Assembly: GCF_050624435.1 (NCBI RefSeq)
Contig: NC_134539.1
Coordinates: 123,797,525 to 123,861,524 of the forward strand
Direction: 5' to 3'
From: Tenrec ecaudatus
Lineage: Eukaryota > Chordata > Mammalia > Afrosoricida > Tenrecidae
DNA: 64,000 bases
The translations under genes and the position numbers were made by a program. The notes under the pieces are model-generated. The model worked only from the letters and a program-made list of their open reading frames with translations, was not told where the DNA came from and made no database searches. This document shows positions 1 to 12,400 of the stretch, in pieces; position 1 is the stretch's first letter; every line of letters begins with the position of its first letter.

Positions 1-1288
1 GGCAGAGAGGGCCACGCCCCCTAGGAGGCACCTGGTGGACAGGCTGGCTACCACCCTTACACCTTTATATGTCTTCAAGTTGACAACGTGAAATTATGTC
101 ACTACCACGTGGCTCCTCGTGTGGGGAGGGGAAGACCGTTTCTCCCCCTTGCTTCCCTTCAGTTCCAGACCCTGTGTCTGCCAGGGCCACCTGGGGCAAG
201 GGGGTGTGCACTGGCTGGTTTGGCAGGGGAAGGGTGGGAGGTACTGGGTCCTCTTCTGGCTGTGACAGAAGAGTCGGTCTCTTGGGTTTAACTGGCTTTT
301 GGGGACCTGTTCGGATCATAGTCTTTCTCTGTTTATCGACAATCTTAGGGCCACAGAAGTCTGCACATGGGGAACGTCGTCCCGTTTCTCCTCTCTTGCA
401 GAATTTGTCTAATTGGAAGATGGCTGCCTCTCCTGGTCTTCCAGTTCATACTGAAGCCAGACAACGTTACATAAAAATTCCATTCTCTTCTTTCTTATCA
501 CCTTCTTGGACTTAAAAAAAAATGCCCGTTCTTAAAGATACATTCTAAAGGGGAATGGGAGGGTAGGGAGTCGTTATCACCCATCTTTTTCTCACTGTTC
601 AGAGGGTGCTCTGTGCCAGCCTGTGCCCAGGACCAGGACACGCAAAGGCTGTGTTTACCAACCTTCTGGGGTCTACTGCCGGAACCAACTGCCGGAACCA
701 ACGGACTGAGAGCTCTCGGGGTAGCAGGTGTTGCCCCACCCTTTCCAGTGCCTGTTTCCAAGCACCTGTGGGATACCCTAGGCCCCAGGGTCCTGGGGGC
801 ACCACCAGGGAGCTGGAACGGACTGTGAGGGAGTTGGGGATGGGTTGCCCCAAGGTTATCTGTCTGGGTGGAGCACACTTGTGCAGGCAGTCTCCAGGAG
901 ATGTTTCACACAAGCTGTGAGCCTTGTCCTCCTCTGTGAGCCAGCTGAGACACAGCTCCAGGGCAGGGAGTGCTGCCCACCCTTCCCACCTGAGCTGTGC
1001 ACACAGTCTCATGACCAAACCGTGGGGGCTGTGGGCTTTGGGGTCCCTTTAGACTTCCAGGATTCTGATGTCTTGCCACTCCCTGCCCTCAACCCCACCC
1101 GACCCCTAAATGGAGACCCAGCTGCTGAGCTTTGCTCTGCTGACCCACGATGCTGAACAGAGGATGTGTAAGACGGGAGGATCAGAAAGGTGGGTGGGTA
1201 GCAGAATAATTCATCAGGTCGGGAGTTGACAGGAAGATTGCAGACAAAGGGTTGTCTCCATCAATAACTATGCTAAAGAAACATTAGC

Positions 1289-1308
1289 CGTGTGTGTGTG
1301 TGTGTGTG
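1289..1308. repeat. (TG)n microsatellite
   Basis: About ten GT units in the intron; possible length polymorphism. No function inferred. Confidence 0.85.
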
Positions 1309-2274
1309 TTAGGGGGAGGTTTTGGAAGAAATCAGGTTGAAGCCTATGGGGAAGACCCAAACCTGGGCATGCACCCACCCTGGGCATGTGCGCTAGAAAC
1401 CACGAGCACACATCATACGTGTGCCTAAACACAGACACTCTAGATGGCCAGTATGCTCAGCCCCGGCCCTCCGAGGGCGCGTGGGGGAAGGGATAAACAG
1501 CAGACACAGGCAGGAATTCTCTCTTCAGTTCTGGGACTCCTCCTTTCCGGCCAGTTTGGGTCTTGAATTACCCCCTGCCGCGCACGTTTTCCAGAGATAG
1601 CTGGTACTATCAGAGACGTCTTACCCAAAACTTCCTATCCTGCAGAAACAATACTTGGACTTAGAAAAGTGCTTCTGCCACATCAATTCAGCAAGAACGG
1701 GGGAACCACCCCACACCCAACTGTCACGACAAAGATCTTGCTCCAAAGGTTTCAAGTGCACTCTGACCCATAGCTGCCCCGCTGCCTCAGGTTTCTGAGA
1801 CTGCCGACCTGCACGGGAGCAGCCTGCCTCCTCCTGCTCCCTCGGAGAGGCTGGGAAGTTTGAACCCTGGACCTTGTGATTCAGTCACCCAATAACTGGA
1901 GAAATGAAGTTTACATCAGGGGAGCAAAATTTAACCAGAAGGTGGTGATATAAGCCCAAGCTCAAAGCAGACTTCCTGCTAGCGACCCTACAAGGGAGTA
2001 GAACTGCCCCGTAGGAATCCTACATCCTCCCCATGCTTCCTGTCCCAGTCTTCCTCTTTCCTAACCCTCTGGACTTGGACGTGCACAGTCGTTTCCCTTT
2101 TGATTTCAAATGGCTGCTTATTTGAACAAGGAAATGAATTCAGTTCCAGACCTGAAGGGTGACTACAGGTCATACATAGTCTTGGGGTCCCACCTATTTC
2201 TAACCCACCAGTTAACTTAGTCTGTTTGATGATCTTGAGTGTTGGTCTACATTTCTCTCCACCTCTGTCTAGCT

Positions 2275-2365
2275 CAGGGGTTCTCAACCTTCCTCATGTG
2301 GTGGGGGGACCCCCAACCTTAACATTATTTTCGTTGCTGCTTCACCCCTGTCATTTTGCTACAAC
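2275..2365 (+). mobile_element. SPIN (hAT) fragment, copy 1
   Basis: Starts CAGGGGTTCTCAACCTTCCT and continues with GACCCCCAACC and TATTTTCGTTGCTGCTTCA, the left-end block of SPIN elements as remembered. The right terminal repeat is not found, so the copy is truncated; its right limit is approximate. Confidence 0.65.
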
Positions 2366-2529
2366 TCGCCCTGAGCGAGGGCCCCCAGTGATGTCGCCTG
2401 GGAAGGTTTTCTCTGGTCACAGTGAATTTTTTGTAAAGGCATTTTAGCCCAGACCCGTGTGTGTGTGTTTTGGCTCTGGAAAAATGCCGCAGACGCTGTT
2501 GTGATGTGCAGCACGGCTGACAAGACAGC

Positions 2530-3060
2530 ACTGTGGGCTAAACTTGAACGGGCAAGTGGGTTTCTCGGTTCAAAAAAGGTGGCGTGTCAATTGCTGACAA
2601 ACCTTGGTTTGGACGTCTGTCAACCTCCCAGATGGACGAGAATGTCAGCTTGTGATGCACTTGGAGTTCATTCCACCAGGTCAGGCTGCTCATCAAGCTT
2701 TCTATCGAGAGGTTTTGAAAAGTGGGCGACAAAGAAGGCCTGATTGTGGCAGACGGGGGACTGCTTTGGCCACCAGGACAGTGCACCTGCTCACGCAGCC
2801 CTCTCAGTGCGCCACGCCTCTCTTGCCCCACGCACCCGACTCACCTCAGTTTTCTTCATGCACCTTTTTCTTTCCGTGAAAGCAGAGGGACATGAAAGGA
2901 CAGCAGTGGGATTATCTAGAGGAGGTGAAGAAAAAATGAGGAGGTGCTGTCAGTCATACAAACAGATGAGTTTGAAAAAGTTTTGCACAAATGGAATCAC
3001 AGATTTGACTAATGTATGAAGTGTCATGGAGAGTACTTTGAAGGTGATAAGGTTGTTTTG
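2530..3060 (+). mobile_element. Decayed mariner (Tc1/mariner) transposase remnant
   Basis: Mariner transposase-like segments recur in shifting frames: FKKGGVSIADKPWFGRLSTS then DENVS (2565-2646), then directly LEFIPPGQ (~2660), PAHAALSVR (~2780-2810) and HGEYFEGDK (3024-3050). The catalytic-region motifs come right after the N-terminal helix-turn-helix part, so about a third of the gene is deleted. Several frameshifts and stops make it non-functional. Terminal inverted repeats could not be placed. Confidence 0.75.
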
Positions 3061-3326
3061 TAAAAATAATTTAAATACATAGCTTTGGGAAAAAAATTCT
3101 GTTTTGTTGGGGGGTAGCCCCATACAGGTGTGGTCGCAGGGTGTGAGACTTGTTATTAAATCACTTTCAAGCGCACTCTGCCTGAGGGCCCAGCTGGCAC
3201 ATGAACAGTGTGCGTTCATGACCTGGATGAACTCTTTGGAGACTGAATTGGGGTTCTCACTGCAAACCCTAGCCGTCCTCACACCAGACCTAGAGGTTTG
3301 CACTGACTTTGGTGTCTGCTTTGCAG

Positions 3327-3441
3327 GAGTTTACGTCGATGCTGTTAACTCCCTGGGCCAGACTGCACTTTTCATTGCTGCCTTACTAGGTCTTACGAAA
3401 TTGGTCGATATTCTGGTGGATTATGGCTCAGACCCAAATCA
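3327..3441 (+). CDS. TEX14: TEX14 visible exon 1 (ankyrin repeat)
   Basis: 115 bp between acceptor TTTGCAG and donor GTAAGT. It opens with the last two bases of a Gly codon, then reads [15 protein letters not shown], followed by LVDYGSDPN. This is the first ankyrin-type repeat. It ends two bases into a codon and joins exon 2 to give His. It probably corresponds to about exon 3 of the human gene, from ~residue 46. Confidence 0.95.
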
Positions 3442-6400
3442 GTAAGTACGATTACATCAGTGTCCACAAAATAACAGGTATAAGCTTAAGACAAGCTGGT
3501 ATGTCAGAGGGAAAATTTGACAAAATAATAAAAGTCAAAAAATTTTTTGCTAATTTATAACAATGAAGTAGTCTAAATGTTGATATGCTTATGTGAAGTA
3601 ACTGCTGATAAAGGTTTTATTAAAAAATCATTTTATTGGGGGCTTATACAGCTTTTATCACAATCCATCCATCCATTGTGTCAAGCACATTTGTACATTT
3701 GTTGCCATCATCATTCTCAAAACATTTTCTTTCTACTTGAGCCCTTGGTATCAGCTCATTTTTTGACCTACCCTCCCTCATGAACCCTTGATAATTTATA
3801 AATTTTTTTTTTATGTCTTGCACTGACCAATGTTTCCCTTCACCCACTTTTCTGTTGTCCATCCCCCTGGGAGGGGGTTCTATGTAGATGAATGTGAACA
3901 GTTCCCCCACCTTCCCCTTTACCTTCCTGGTACAGCTGCTCGCATTATTGGTTCTGAGAGTTTATGTGTCCTGGACTCCCTGTGTTTTCAGCTCTTTTTT
4001 TTTTTTTTTTTTTTTTTTGTGCACTGTTCCCGGAGGTACTGCAATACCAGGTCGATGCGTGGAATGGACGGAGCAAGCTCCCATTCCAACTCCCTGCTCC
4101 AAAAATCCATTCAATATATTGTCCTCTGACAGAGGACGTATCAGATATTAAACTGATAAGAACAGATACTACACTTGATCTTAGCCAAAAGGCCGAGAAG
4201 CGATGTGTTTTCAGCTCTTACCTGTACCGGTGCACATGCTCTGGTCTAGCTGGATTTTCAAGGTAGAATTGGGTTCATGATAGTGGGGGGAGGGGAGCAT
4301 TAAAGAAGCAGAGGAAAGTTGTGTGTTTCATCAGTGCTATATTGCACCCTGACTGGTTCATCTCTTCCTTGTGACCCTTCTGTAAGGGGATGTCCAATTG
4401 TCTACAAAGGGCTTTGGGTCCCCGCTCCTCACTCCCCCTTATCACATTGATATGATATTTTGTTCTGGGTCTTTGATGCCTGATACCTGATTCCATCGAT
4501 ACCTCATGATCACACAGGCTGGTGTGCTTCTTCCACGTGGACTTTGTTGCTTCTCAGCTAGATGGCTGCTTGTTTATCTTTAACCCTTTAGGACCCCAGT
4601 CGCTATCTCTGTTGATCGCCAGGCACCCCCAGCTGATGCAGGTTTTACCTAAGCAGTTTCATCTGTGAAACAGGGAAGTGGACACAGACACTGTTTGTGT
4701 CTGTCTCTCTCCGGGTCGTCATTTGAAATAGGGCCTCTGTTTGCTTCGCAGTTTAACATATGCCCCGGCAAGTTTGTCTCCAATATCAGGTTTATATACC
4801 TGATATTCAAGAATGACTCTTGGTCAGAAAGTTTGACTTTTGCCTGGCTCTTGTGGTGGTTTGAAGATTCTGAGTGTCCTCGGTGGTCTAAAGTTGAATA
4901 TGGAGCAGAAGGTAGTGAATCAGCCTCCTGCGAGCCTCCCTTCTCCTTGTGGGCCACTCTTCCTGGGGCTCGACCTGGCACAGACGCACCGAATCCTCGC
5001 AGCACCTCCTGGCAGGTCTTGTCCAGTCCCGTTAGCAGGCCACACACCGTGTTCCTAGAGTGCCCGTGATGCCACTTGGCTGGCACAGGAATGTCTAATG
5101 TGAACAATCACAAAGTTATAAAACGACCAAGTGCTCAAGCAGAAAGAAACTGTTCTGGGAATGATGATGGCAACAAATGTACACATGTGCTGACACAATG
5201 GACGGATTGTGATGAGAGTTGTATGAGCCCCCAATACAATGATTTATTTTTTTTTTAAGAAAAGGCTATAAAACGGCCTATCATCTGACATGAGGTTTTG
5301 GTTTAAAACAAACAAAGTAACTTATTGATGCTGGGGTTTTGTTTGTTTGCTTTTAAATAAGATTACTTGAGGAAAAACTTGTTAATTTTAAATGGAAAAA
5401 AACCCCAAAAGACAGCCCCTACTAGATACAATCATTCATGTACAAATATATTCTTTAATAGGAGCAAACTATTGAATTATGTGATATGTGAAATATTTGC
5501 CAGCAATATTCTTAAAAACTTAAAAAACGAACAATTAAAAGGCTTAGGCAGAAGGCTGCATAGTCCCTGCCCAGTGCCACCCCGGGACCCCGCTGACGCG
5601 CCTGTGACCCGCAGCCGCTGCTTTGACGGAAGCACCCCGGTGCACGCAGCCGCGTTTTCCGGTCGCCAGTGGGTCCTCAGTAGGCTGCTGGACGCGGGAG
5701 GAGACTTACGGCTTCACGACGAGAAGGGCCGCAGCCCGCGAGCTTGGGCCTTGGCGGCCGGGCAGGACGGCAGCTCCGCGGTAAGGGGGCCCCTGGAGCC
5801 CGACCTTGGGGACCCTGGCCCAGCACGGGCTCTCGGGGACTCTGGACATGCAGGCCCGGGGGCTGGGGGGGGGGTGGCCAAGCAGTTGTACAAGCCCTTC
5901 CTCATCCGTTGGGCACGGAGAGAGCACTGGCACGGTGCCAGCTGCTCTTGGGGCAGCCGTTCATCCAGTCCCCACTGCAAGCGGGTCAGGGAGGCCCAGA
6001 AACACCCAGTCCCCTGCCACAAAGCAGCAGGTGGGACGTGTGGCCCCGCGGGGTTAAACCACTTAACAGGGTCTGCCCGCATGGTGCTGGGAAACCGGGA
6101 GGGGGGTGTGTGTGTCTCCTTGCATTTCCCACCTCCCCTGCGCTGCAGCGTCAGACTGTGCACAAGACACTTTGCCCCTCCCAGCCCCGATGCCCTCGTC
6201 TGTGGGAGGATCTATTAGAAACCACCGGCTTGCAGCGTTCCTGCCCGGCCGGCCATGGGCAGCAGGCTCTGCGTTGTGTTGCAGGTGGTGGACTTCATGC
6301 AGCGCTGCTCCGCACACATGCAGGCCGTCCTCCAGGGCTTCTGTGACCTGCTAAGAAAGATCGACTCTCCGCAGCGGCTTGTCTGCGGCCTGCCCAGGTT

Positions 6401-9400
6401 CGGGGGCCTCCGGCAGGGGTGAGTACTGCCCTTAGCGGAGCAGGGGTTTCTGCACCACCCAGCCTCCCCAGGGAGCCCCCACCAGCACCTGTCCGTGGGG
6501 ATGAGGCCATGGATGTGAGGTGGGTGGGCGGAGAAGCCGTCACAGTTTGGTTTCCCCCAGGACCCTCTTCCTGTCATCGAACTAGCTGGCCTAGCTGCTG
6601 TGGGATCTAGTGCCGTGGGGTCCTTACTGCAGCCCGAGCCCGGCTTCTCCTGGGAGGCCCGGGACGCTGCTGCTTCCCAAGGGACTAGCTACTCCACCCG
6701 CTCTCCACCGAGGCCTTTTAAAAGGAAGTGGGGCGTGCCACTCCCAGCCCACCCCTCAGTAGGTAGGACCCCCCCCAGGGGACGCCCAGGATGAAACGGA
6801 ACCACGCAGCCCATCTGGAGGGAGGTTCCTGACGCCAGCCCTGCCCACCTTGCCACGTGCGCAGAGGTTGGGAGATTTGCCAGGGTTTGGGATGATTTTA
6901 TTCACGTACGTTCCTCTTGGCTGTTTCCCACCTAGCACAGAGCTGGGTGAGGGCAGGGACCGGGTCTCCGATCTTCAGCGCTAGCCCTCGCTGCCTGGTG
7001 TGTGTGCGTACCGGGAGGCAGGGCGCAGACAGGGCAAAACGCAGCCCAGGTGTCATGAAACATCCACCACTAGAGGTGATGCCTGCTAGAGACTCGAGGG
7101 GCTGGACCATGCAATGCTGAGTGCGGAAGGAAGTACGTTTGCCCCTGAAATAGAGGAAGGAGCCCTGGGGTGTCGTGGGTCACCAGTGACTGCTCACCAC
7201 AAGACCAGCAGGCTGAATCCACCGGCCGCTGGGGAGAAGGATGCGTCTGTTTGCTCCCCTAAAGCTTGACTGCCTCAGAAACCCTGCGTAGGTGGCTGTG
7301 CATTAGACCTGGGCGGTGGCTAGGCTGGGCTGCAGGTGGCATTTGGGCGCGGCATCCGGAAAAGCAGTGGCAGGAATGCGGGACACCAGGCACTGTGACC
7401 TTGCCTCAGCCGCCCTTGCAGCCCGGAGCGCGAGCGCATTAGAAAACTCATGTGCTGTCTGTTTGGTAACTCACTTGCAAACGTAGCCGCTTCTGATATG
7501 GCTGTGGGTGGGGATCTGGGAGAGCCTGGGCTGAATGCAGGCCTGTAGACCCTGGTGGAAGCTGCCTGGTCGTTCGAAGGCTTGTCTGGCCTGGAGGACC
7601 CAGGTCCACGGGCTGATGCTGGTGCTGGGCCGCTGCACAGGGCTGCTGAGTGGCTTCATGGCACAGGCGCCGTCGCTTCTGGAGAAGAGGGCAGAAGTCA
7701 CCGTCATTTGGGTGGCTCCCTACTGTGTTCACTGTGTGGGAGGGCGCACCCCTCGAAGCTGCCGGTGTTGCTCACTGCTACGCCAGAAACCACCTTGTCT
7801 GATCCTGACAGGGACCACTGTGATAGCCCTCGTCTTCTGAGTGCCTTCCAGTCCAGGGACCACGTCTCTGCTGCTGCCCTGGACAACAGTCTGGGGATCT
7901 TTGGATTTTCATTGGCTATTTTTTCACAAGTAGATGGCCAGGCCTTTCTCCCTAGTCTCTCAGTGTGGAGCTTCACTGAATCCTGCCCGTCACGGGCGGG
8001 GCATGCGGTAGCTCCCAGCAGCACGTAGCCATCACAGAATGACACACCGACGGACAGACAGGTGGGGGTGGCCCCTCTGAGTAGCGAAGACAAAGCTAGC
8101 GATGCCGTCTGAAAACAGCGGTGCCATTGTCCCCTTCAGTAGCAGTGTTAAGGAAATCCTGACTTTTTTCCCCCTGCTTTAAAATCTTTCTAGAAATTCT
8201 CCTGGCTCTCCTAACCGGCTGCCCAAAGCTGGAGTCATTTCTGCCCAAAACATCTACAGCTTTGGCTTTGGGAAGGTAAGTCTGGAGAGGTGCCCCGGCT
8301 TGTCCCGGGCTCGCCTTCCCCACCTTTGTCCAGTCTCCCCTAGTGGTGGTTTGTTGTTTTTTCCCTCCGTTGAGGAAAAGTACCCCCCACCTTCTTTCTC
8401 CCTGTGCTCACTGCAACATGGAGAAGATCGGGCTAAAGTCCACCGAGCGACCTGGCTTGATTCGGAGCGCCTAGAAGATGGTCCTGACCTCTCAGTGAGG
8501 GCCAGGGTAGATGAGGGATTCAGAAAGCTTCTCTTGTTACAGGCTCCGGCCCCACAATCCGCCCGGGCCCTTAGGGGTGGCTTTGCAGTTGTGGAAAACA
8601 GGATAGAGGCACAAGGCTCCCCATTCCCATGTTGGGATCGAGAGAGAGAGTGAACATATTTTCCATGGGTGCATATCATCACGGACTTAGAGATCTTTGA
8701 ACAGCCAGACACGTATGGAGTGGACACGTACCCGAGTGGGAGCATAGTAGAACAGGCGGGTCATAGAATGAGCCAGCTGCCCAACCTTCTACCTCCCCAG
8801 GCTCTTCCCCAGAGGGACGATCTGTGCTCAGCTGGAAGAAGACCTCAGAAAGGAGCTACTCTTTGGGGCGGGGCGGGCACTAGAACCCGGTTGCTCTTGC
8901 CTGCATGGAGCCTCCGGGCGCATCTTCCATGACAGTCCCTTTTTGGAGGACTAGAGTCGCGGCCATACTCAGTCGTGACAATGTGTGTTAAGCGTCATTT
9001 TTATCTCAGAACCGTGAGAGCCTTCTCTCACCAGAGTCGGCCTTCCAGGCTCTGTGACTTGGAGCATGGGGAATCTGACCGCTCACATTCTCATCTAGTC
9101 CCTCCAGTTCCCCACACCTCATCTTTCAATTCTATTTCTCCGTGAGCTTTCTGGAAGCCACTGGTGGCCTGGCTCCGTGAGTGGCCTGCCCTCCCACGGC
9201 GTGCAAGCACTGCCGAAATGCTTTTAAGGACTTGGGTTGTTAAAGCGTGGAGGGTCCACGGTGACTCGTGGCTCCTAGCTCTGCCGGTTCCGGAAGGCCA
9301 TTGCTGGTGGTGGGTGATGTTTGCTGGCCCCTCAGCCTGAGGCTCTGTTGGTGGCTCACAGGCCCCTCGCCCCAGCACAGGCGCCTTGGGCAGGTGTCTG

Positions 9401-12400
9401 ACCCTTAGCTTCCTCTTTGGCCAGAGGGCAAGCGTTACTACAGCCTTGCAGGGCTTCTCAGAAGCTTAAAGAGAATAAAGCTAGAAAGTCGCTATCAGTC
9501 TCACAGGGGGGTCAATCAACGGGTAAAGAGCAGCTTTCAGTCTTTCGGGGCGCGTTGCCTCCCTCCCTCCCCACAATGCACGGCTGCCGTGGGTTTCAGT
9601 TCTATCTTACAGGAGGGAAGCAGCTGGCCTACCTCGGCGCTCTTCCTGTCATCGGAGCAAAGGACGTGATTCAGGCCGACGACGAGCCCACCTTCTCCTT
9701 CTGCAGTGGCCCCTACATGGTCATGACCAAGTGAGTGAGCGGACTGACCAGGTGAGGGGGTGTCAGTCTGGGTAAACTCGGGAAACAAACCCACGGAAAT
9801 TCATGTATAAGAGTCTTATATCAAGGGCAAGTGTACATAAAGAAAACATCCCAACCAAGTGCTGCCCAAGCCCATGAGTCCAACATTAGCCCATATGTCT
9901 GATACCAGTCTACAAAGTTCTCAGTCTCACAAAAGAAACCAAATGACGCCGAGGAAAGCCGAGTCAGTGAATGTGTAAGCATCTCAGCGCTGGCTGGGGT
10001 CTCCACACGACTGCTCCAGCACCCAGGGCTGCATCGGGGTAGGTCCATGTGGCTTTACCTCGGAGATGTCCTGCAGGAAGTAAGCCTTGCCAGCTAAAGC
10101 AGGGAACTGGCCAAGACAGCTGCACCCTGGTCCGACCATCAGAAAGCAAGAGACCCGAGAACTAGAAAGGTGAAGCTCACGGAGCCATTTATCCCTCGGC
10201 CCTTCAGTTAACCCCACATGTGTTTATCGGCCAGGTTGGCACAATAAACCTGAACTATCTCACGAGGCTTCATGGGTCTTGGGGGAAGAGGCGGAGGCGG
10301 TTCCTGCCCCGCATTTGGAGAGTTTCTTCCCAAACACAAGCAAATGCTGAGAAACACATCTAGGTTGGGGTTTTCCAACCTGGACACTAGGGACATCTAG
10401 GCTGGGTCATTCTCTGCTGTGGGCCTGTCCTGTGCATGGGAGGAGGGTTAACAGTACCTCTGGCCTCTGCCTGCTAGATGCCCAGAGCACCCGGTGCCCC
10501 AGCATGACACCCACAAATGTCTCTACCAATTCCCATCTGCTTTCTTGGGGCAAAGCACCCCCAGCTGAGAACCACTGCACGGAGGAGTTCTCCTTACAGT
10601 ATCCAAACTCCTCTGCATTGGAATTAGAGACAGCTACAGCCCCCCCCCCCTTTAAACATTTATTGGCATTTAACCTAGGTATCATGCGATTTAATTGTTC
10701 GATCCTATTAAGAAAAGTGTGCAAGCTCAGTGTCTGGGCAGCGACACAGGTACTGAAGCCCACGAAGCTGCTGGGACAGCTGCACCTCTCGCCAGGCAGC
10801 TCCAGCAGAGGCCCATGGGCGGTGTTCGGCTGTGATGAAATCCCCCAGAGGCCTGGCCCTTAAGGGGCCCTTGGAAGCTGTCTCAGCCAAGGCTTCTCAG
10901 CGTCTACGAACCAGGACCCTTCTTCTGGTTTAAAAGAAACTACCTCTCAACACTTTAGCCAAGAAAAGACCAGGGCCAGACTCGTGAGGCCTTCTGTCCT
11001 CATGCTACAGATCTGTCCATGGTTCACCTCTCCTCTGATACTACCGCACAGTTACTGATGGCCCCAGGTCTGACCCATAGCTGGATCCTGGGCTGCTCCA
11101 TCCCACATTCTCCATACCAGGGGAGCCTCTGTCTTTTGGCAATCTACACCTCATCCAGTCCCTGGGCCCAAATCCTGCAGGGACACCCCCAGGGGGTCAG
11201 GGCAGACCCCCCCCCAGGTCTGATCACGCCCCTCCTGCCTCCGATGCAGCCTGGTGTGGAACGGGAGCAGGGTCACAGTGAAGAAGCTGAATCTGTCTGC
11301 CCATCCACACTGCAGCCGGCTGCGGCTGGCCGACCTGCTGCTTGCGGAGCAGGAGTATTGCAGGTGAGGAGCTTCGGGGCCAGGGCCCCTACAGACCCAG
11401 GCAGCCTCCCTGACCTGACTTCCTAGGGCTCCCAAGGAGGAGTGAACGGTGGCGTTGTGAGAGGGGCAGCTCTGCTGGCTGATTGTGGAGCGCCACGTGG
11501 CCGCCCTGTGTGCACTGGGGATGCCAGCTCCTCCCTGGGTTTCTGTGACTCCCACTCCAATGTCCAGAGGTCTTAGCTTGGGATGGACCTGGGTTCTGTG
11601 TGTCTAGAGGCCGAATCCCGCTTCCTGGGGAAATCAGCTTAGAGGGGACCCAGGAACTGAGTGGATGTGTACAATCAGTGAGGGTTGGAACTGAGACTAA
11701 ATGGGGCAGAAGACTGGGCAGCATCCTGCCAGCGAAGGGGCCCTGGCCTGGTCTGCCTCCTCTTGAACGTGAACCTGGTAGAGTTCTCACAGCTGGCTGT
11801 CGGAATAGTCCCTGGTCCTCTGAAGTCCTCGGGGTCTGGTCAGAGAGAGTTCACAGATTCCACTACAGAGGAGCCCCCCCTGACCAACCCAGTCTCACCC
11901 CCCTCCTGTTTGTGTAGAAGAACAGGGAAGCCCTAGAGAAGAGAGGGCGGCACCCATCTGTTGACCACCCTGCTCCCCCACCTGTCTGAGTCGGCTTCTC
12001 TTTGCAGCAAGCTGCGGCACCCTCACCTGCTGCAGCTGATGGCCGTGTGCCTGTCCCAGGACCTGGAGACCACCAGCCTCGTGTATGAGCGCATCACCGT
12101 GGGCACGCTCTTCAGCGTCCTCCACGAACGGGTGAGGGACGCCCCCTTGCTGCCCTCTCCACTGCCCCATCCTCCTTAGATCTCCGACTGTGTATGCCTG
12201 GACAAGGGTCTCTTCGCCCAGGGGCCGACCAACTGACTCGAGAGCCACGTGAGGCCCTTGTGGTACACACATGGGGCTCTGCAGTGAAACTGAAATGGAA
12301 AAGGAAACCATCACGGTTTCATTTAAACACTTTTATTTGTAAAAGTATATTATGGCTCTTAAATAATTTTTAAATTATTGTGAGGGACAGGAGTGGCTCT

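Larger units (their letters stand above)
1..3326 (+). other. TEX14 intron before visible exon 1
   Basis: No coding exon is seen. The upstream TEX14 exons (about 46 residues, including the start) must lie left of base 1. Bases 1-2270 hold no element I recognise apart from a short (TG)n run near 1289-1308. A SPIN fragment and a mariner relic fill 2275-3060. Confidence 0.7.

Noticed and set aside
1..3326. The 5' exons of TEX14 or the neighbouring RAD51C within the window
   Set aside because: No sequence resembling the N-terminal VKQGNYVKVKKILKK block or RAD51C is seen on either strand.
4019..4204. A functional U2 snRNA gene
   Set aside because: Poly(A)-type tail, TSDs, substitutions and absence of snRNA promoter elements show a retropseudogene.
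5367..6218. A 283-codon plus-strand open frame
   Set aside because: It covers visible exon 2 in the right frame but runs through both flanking introns. Conservation and splice signals limit the coding part to 5615-5780.
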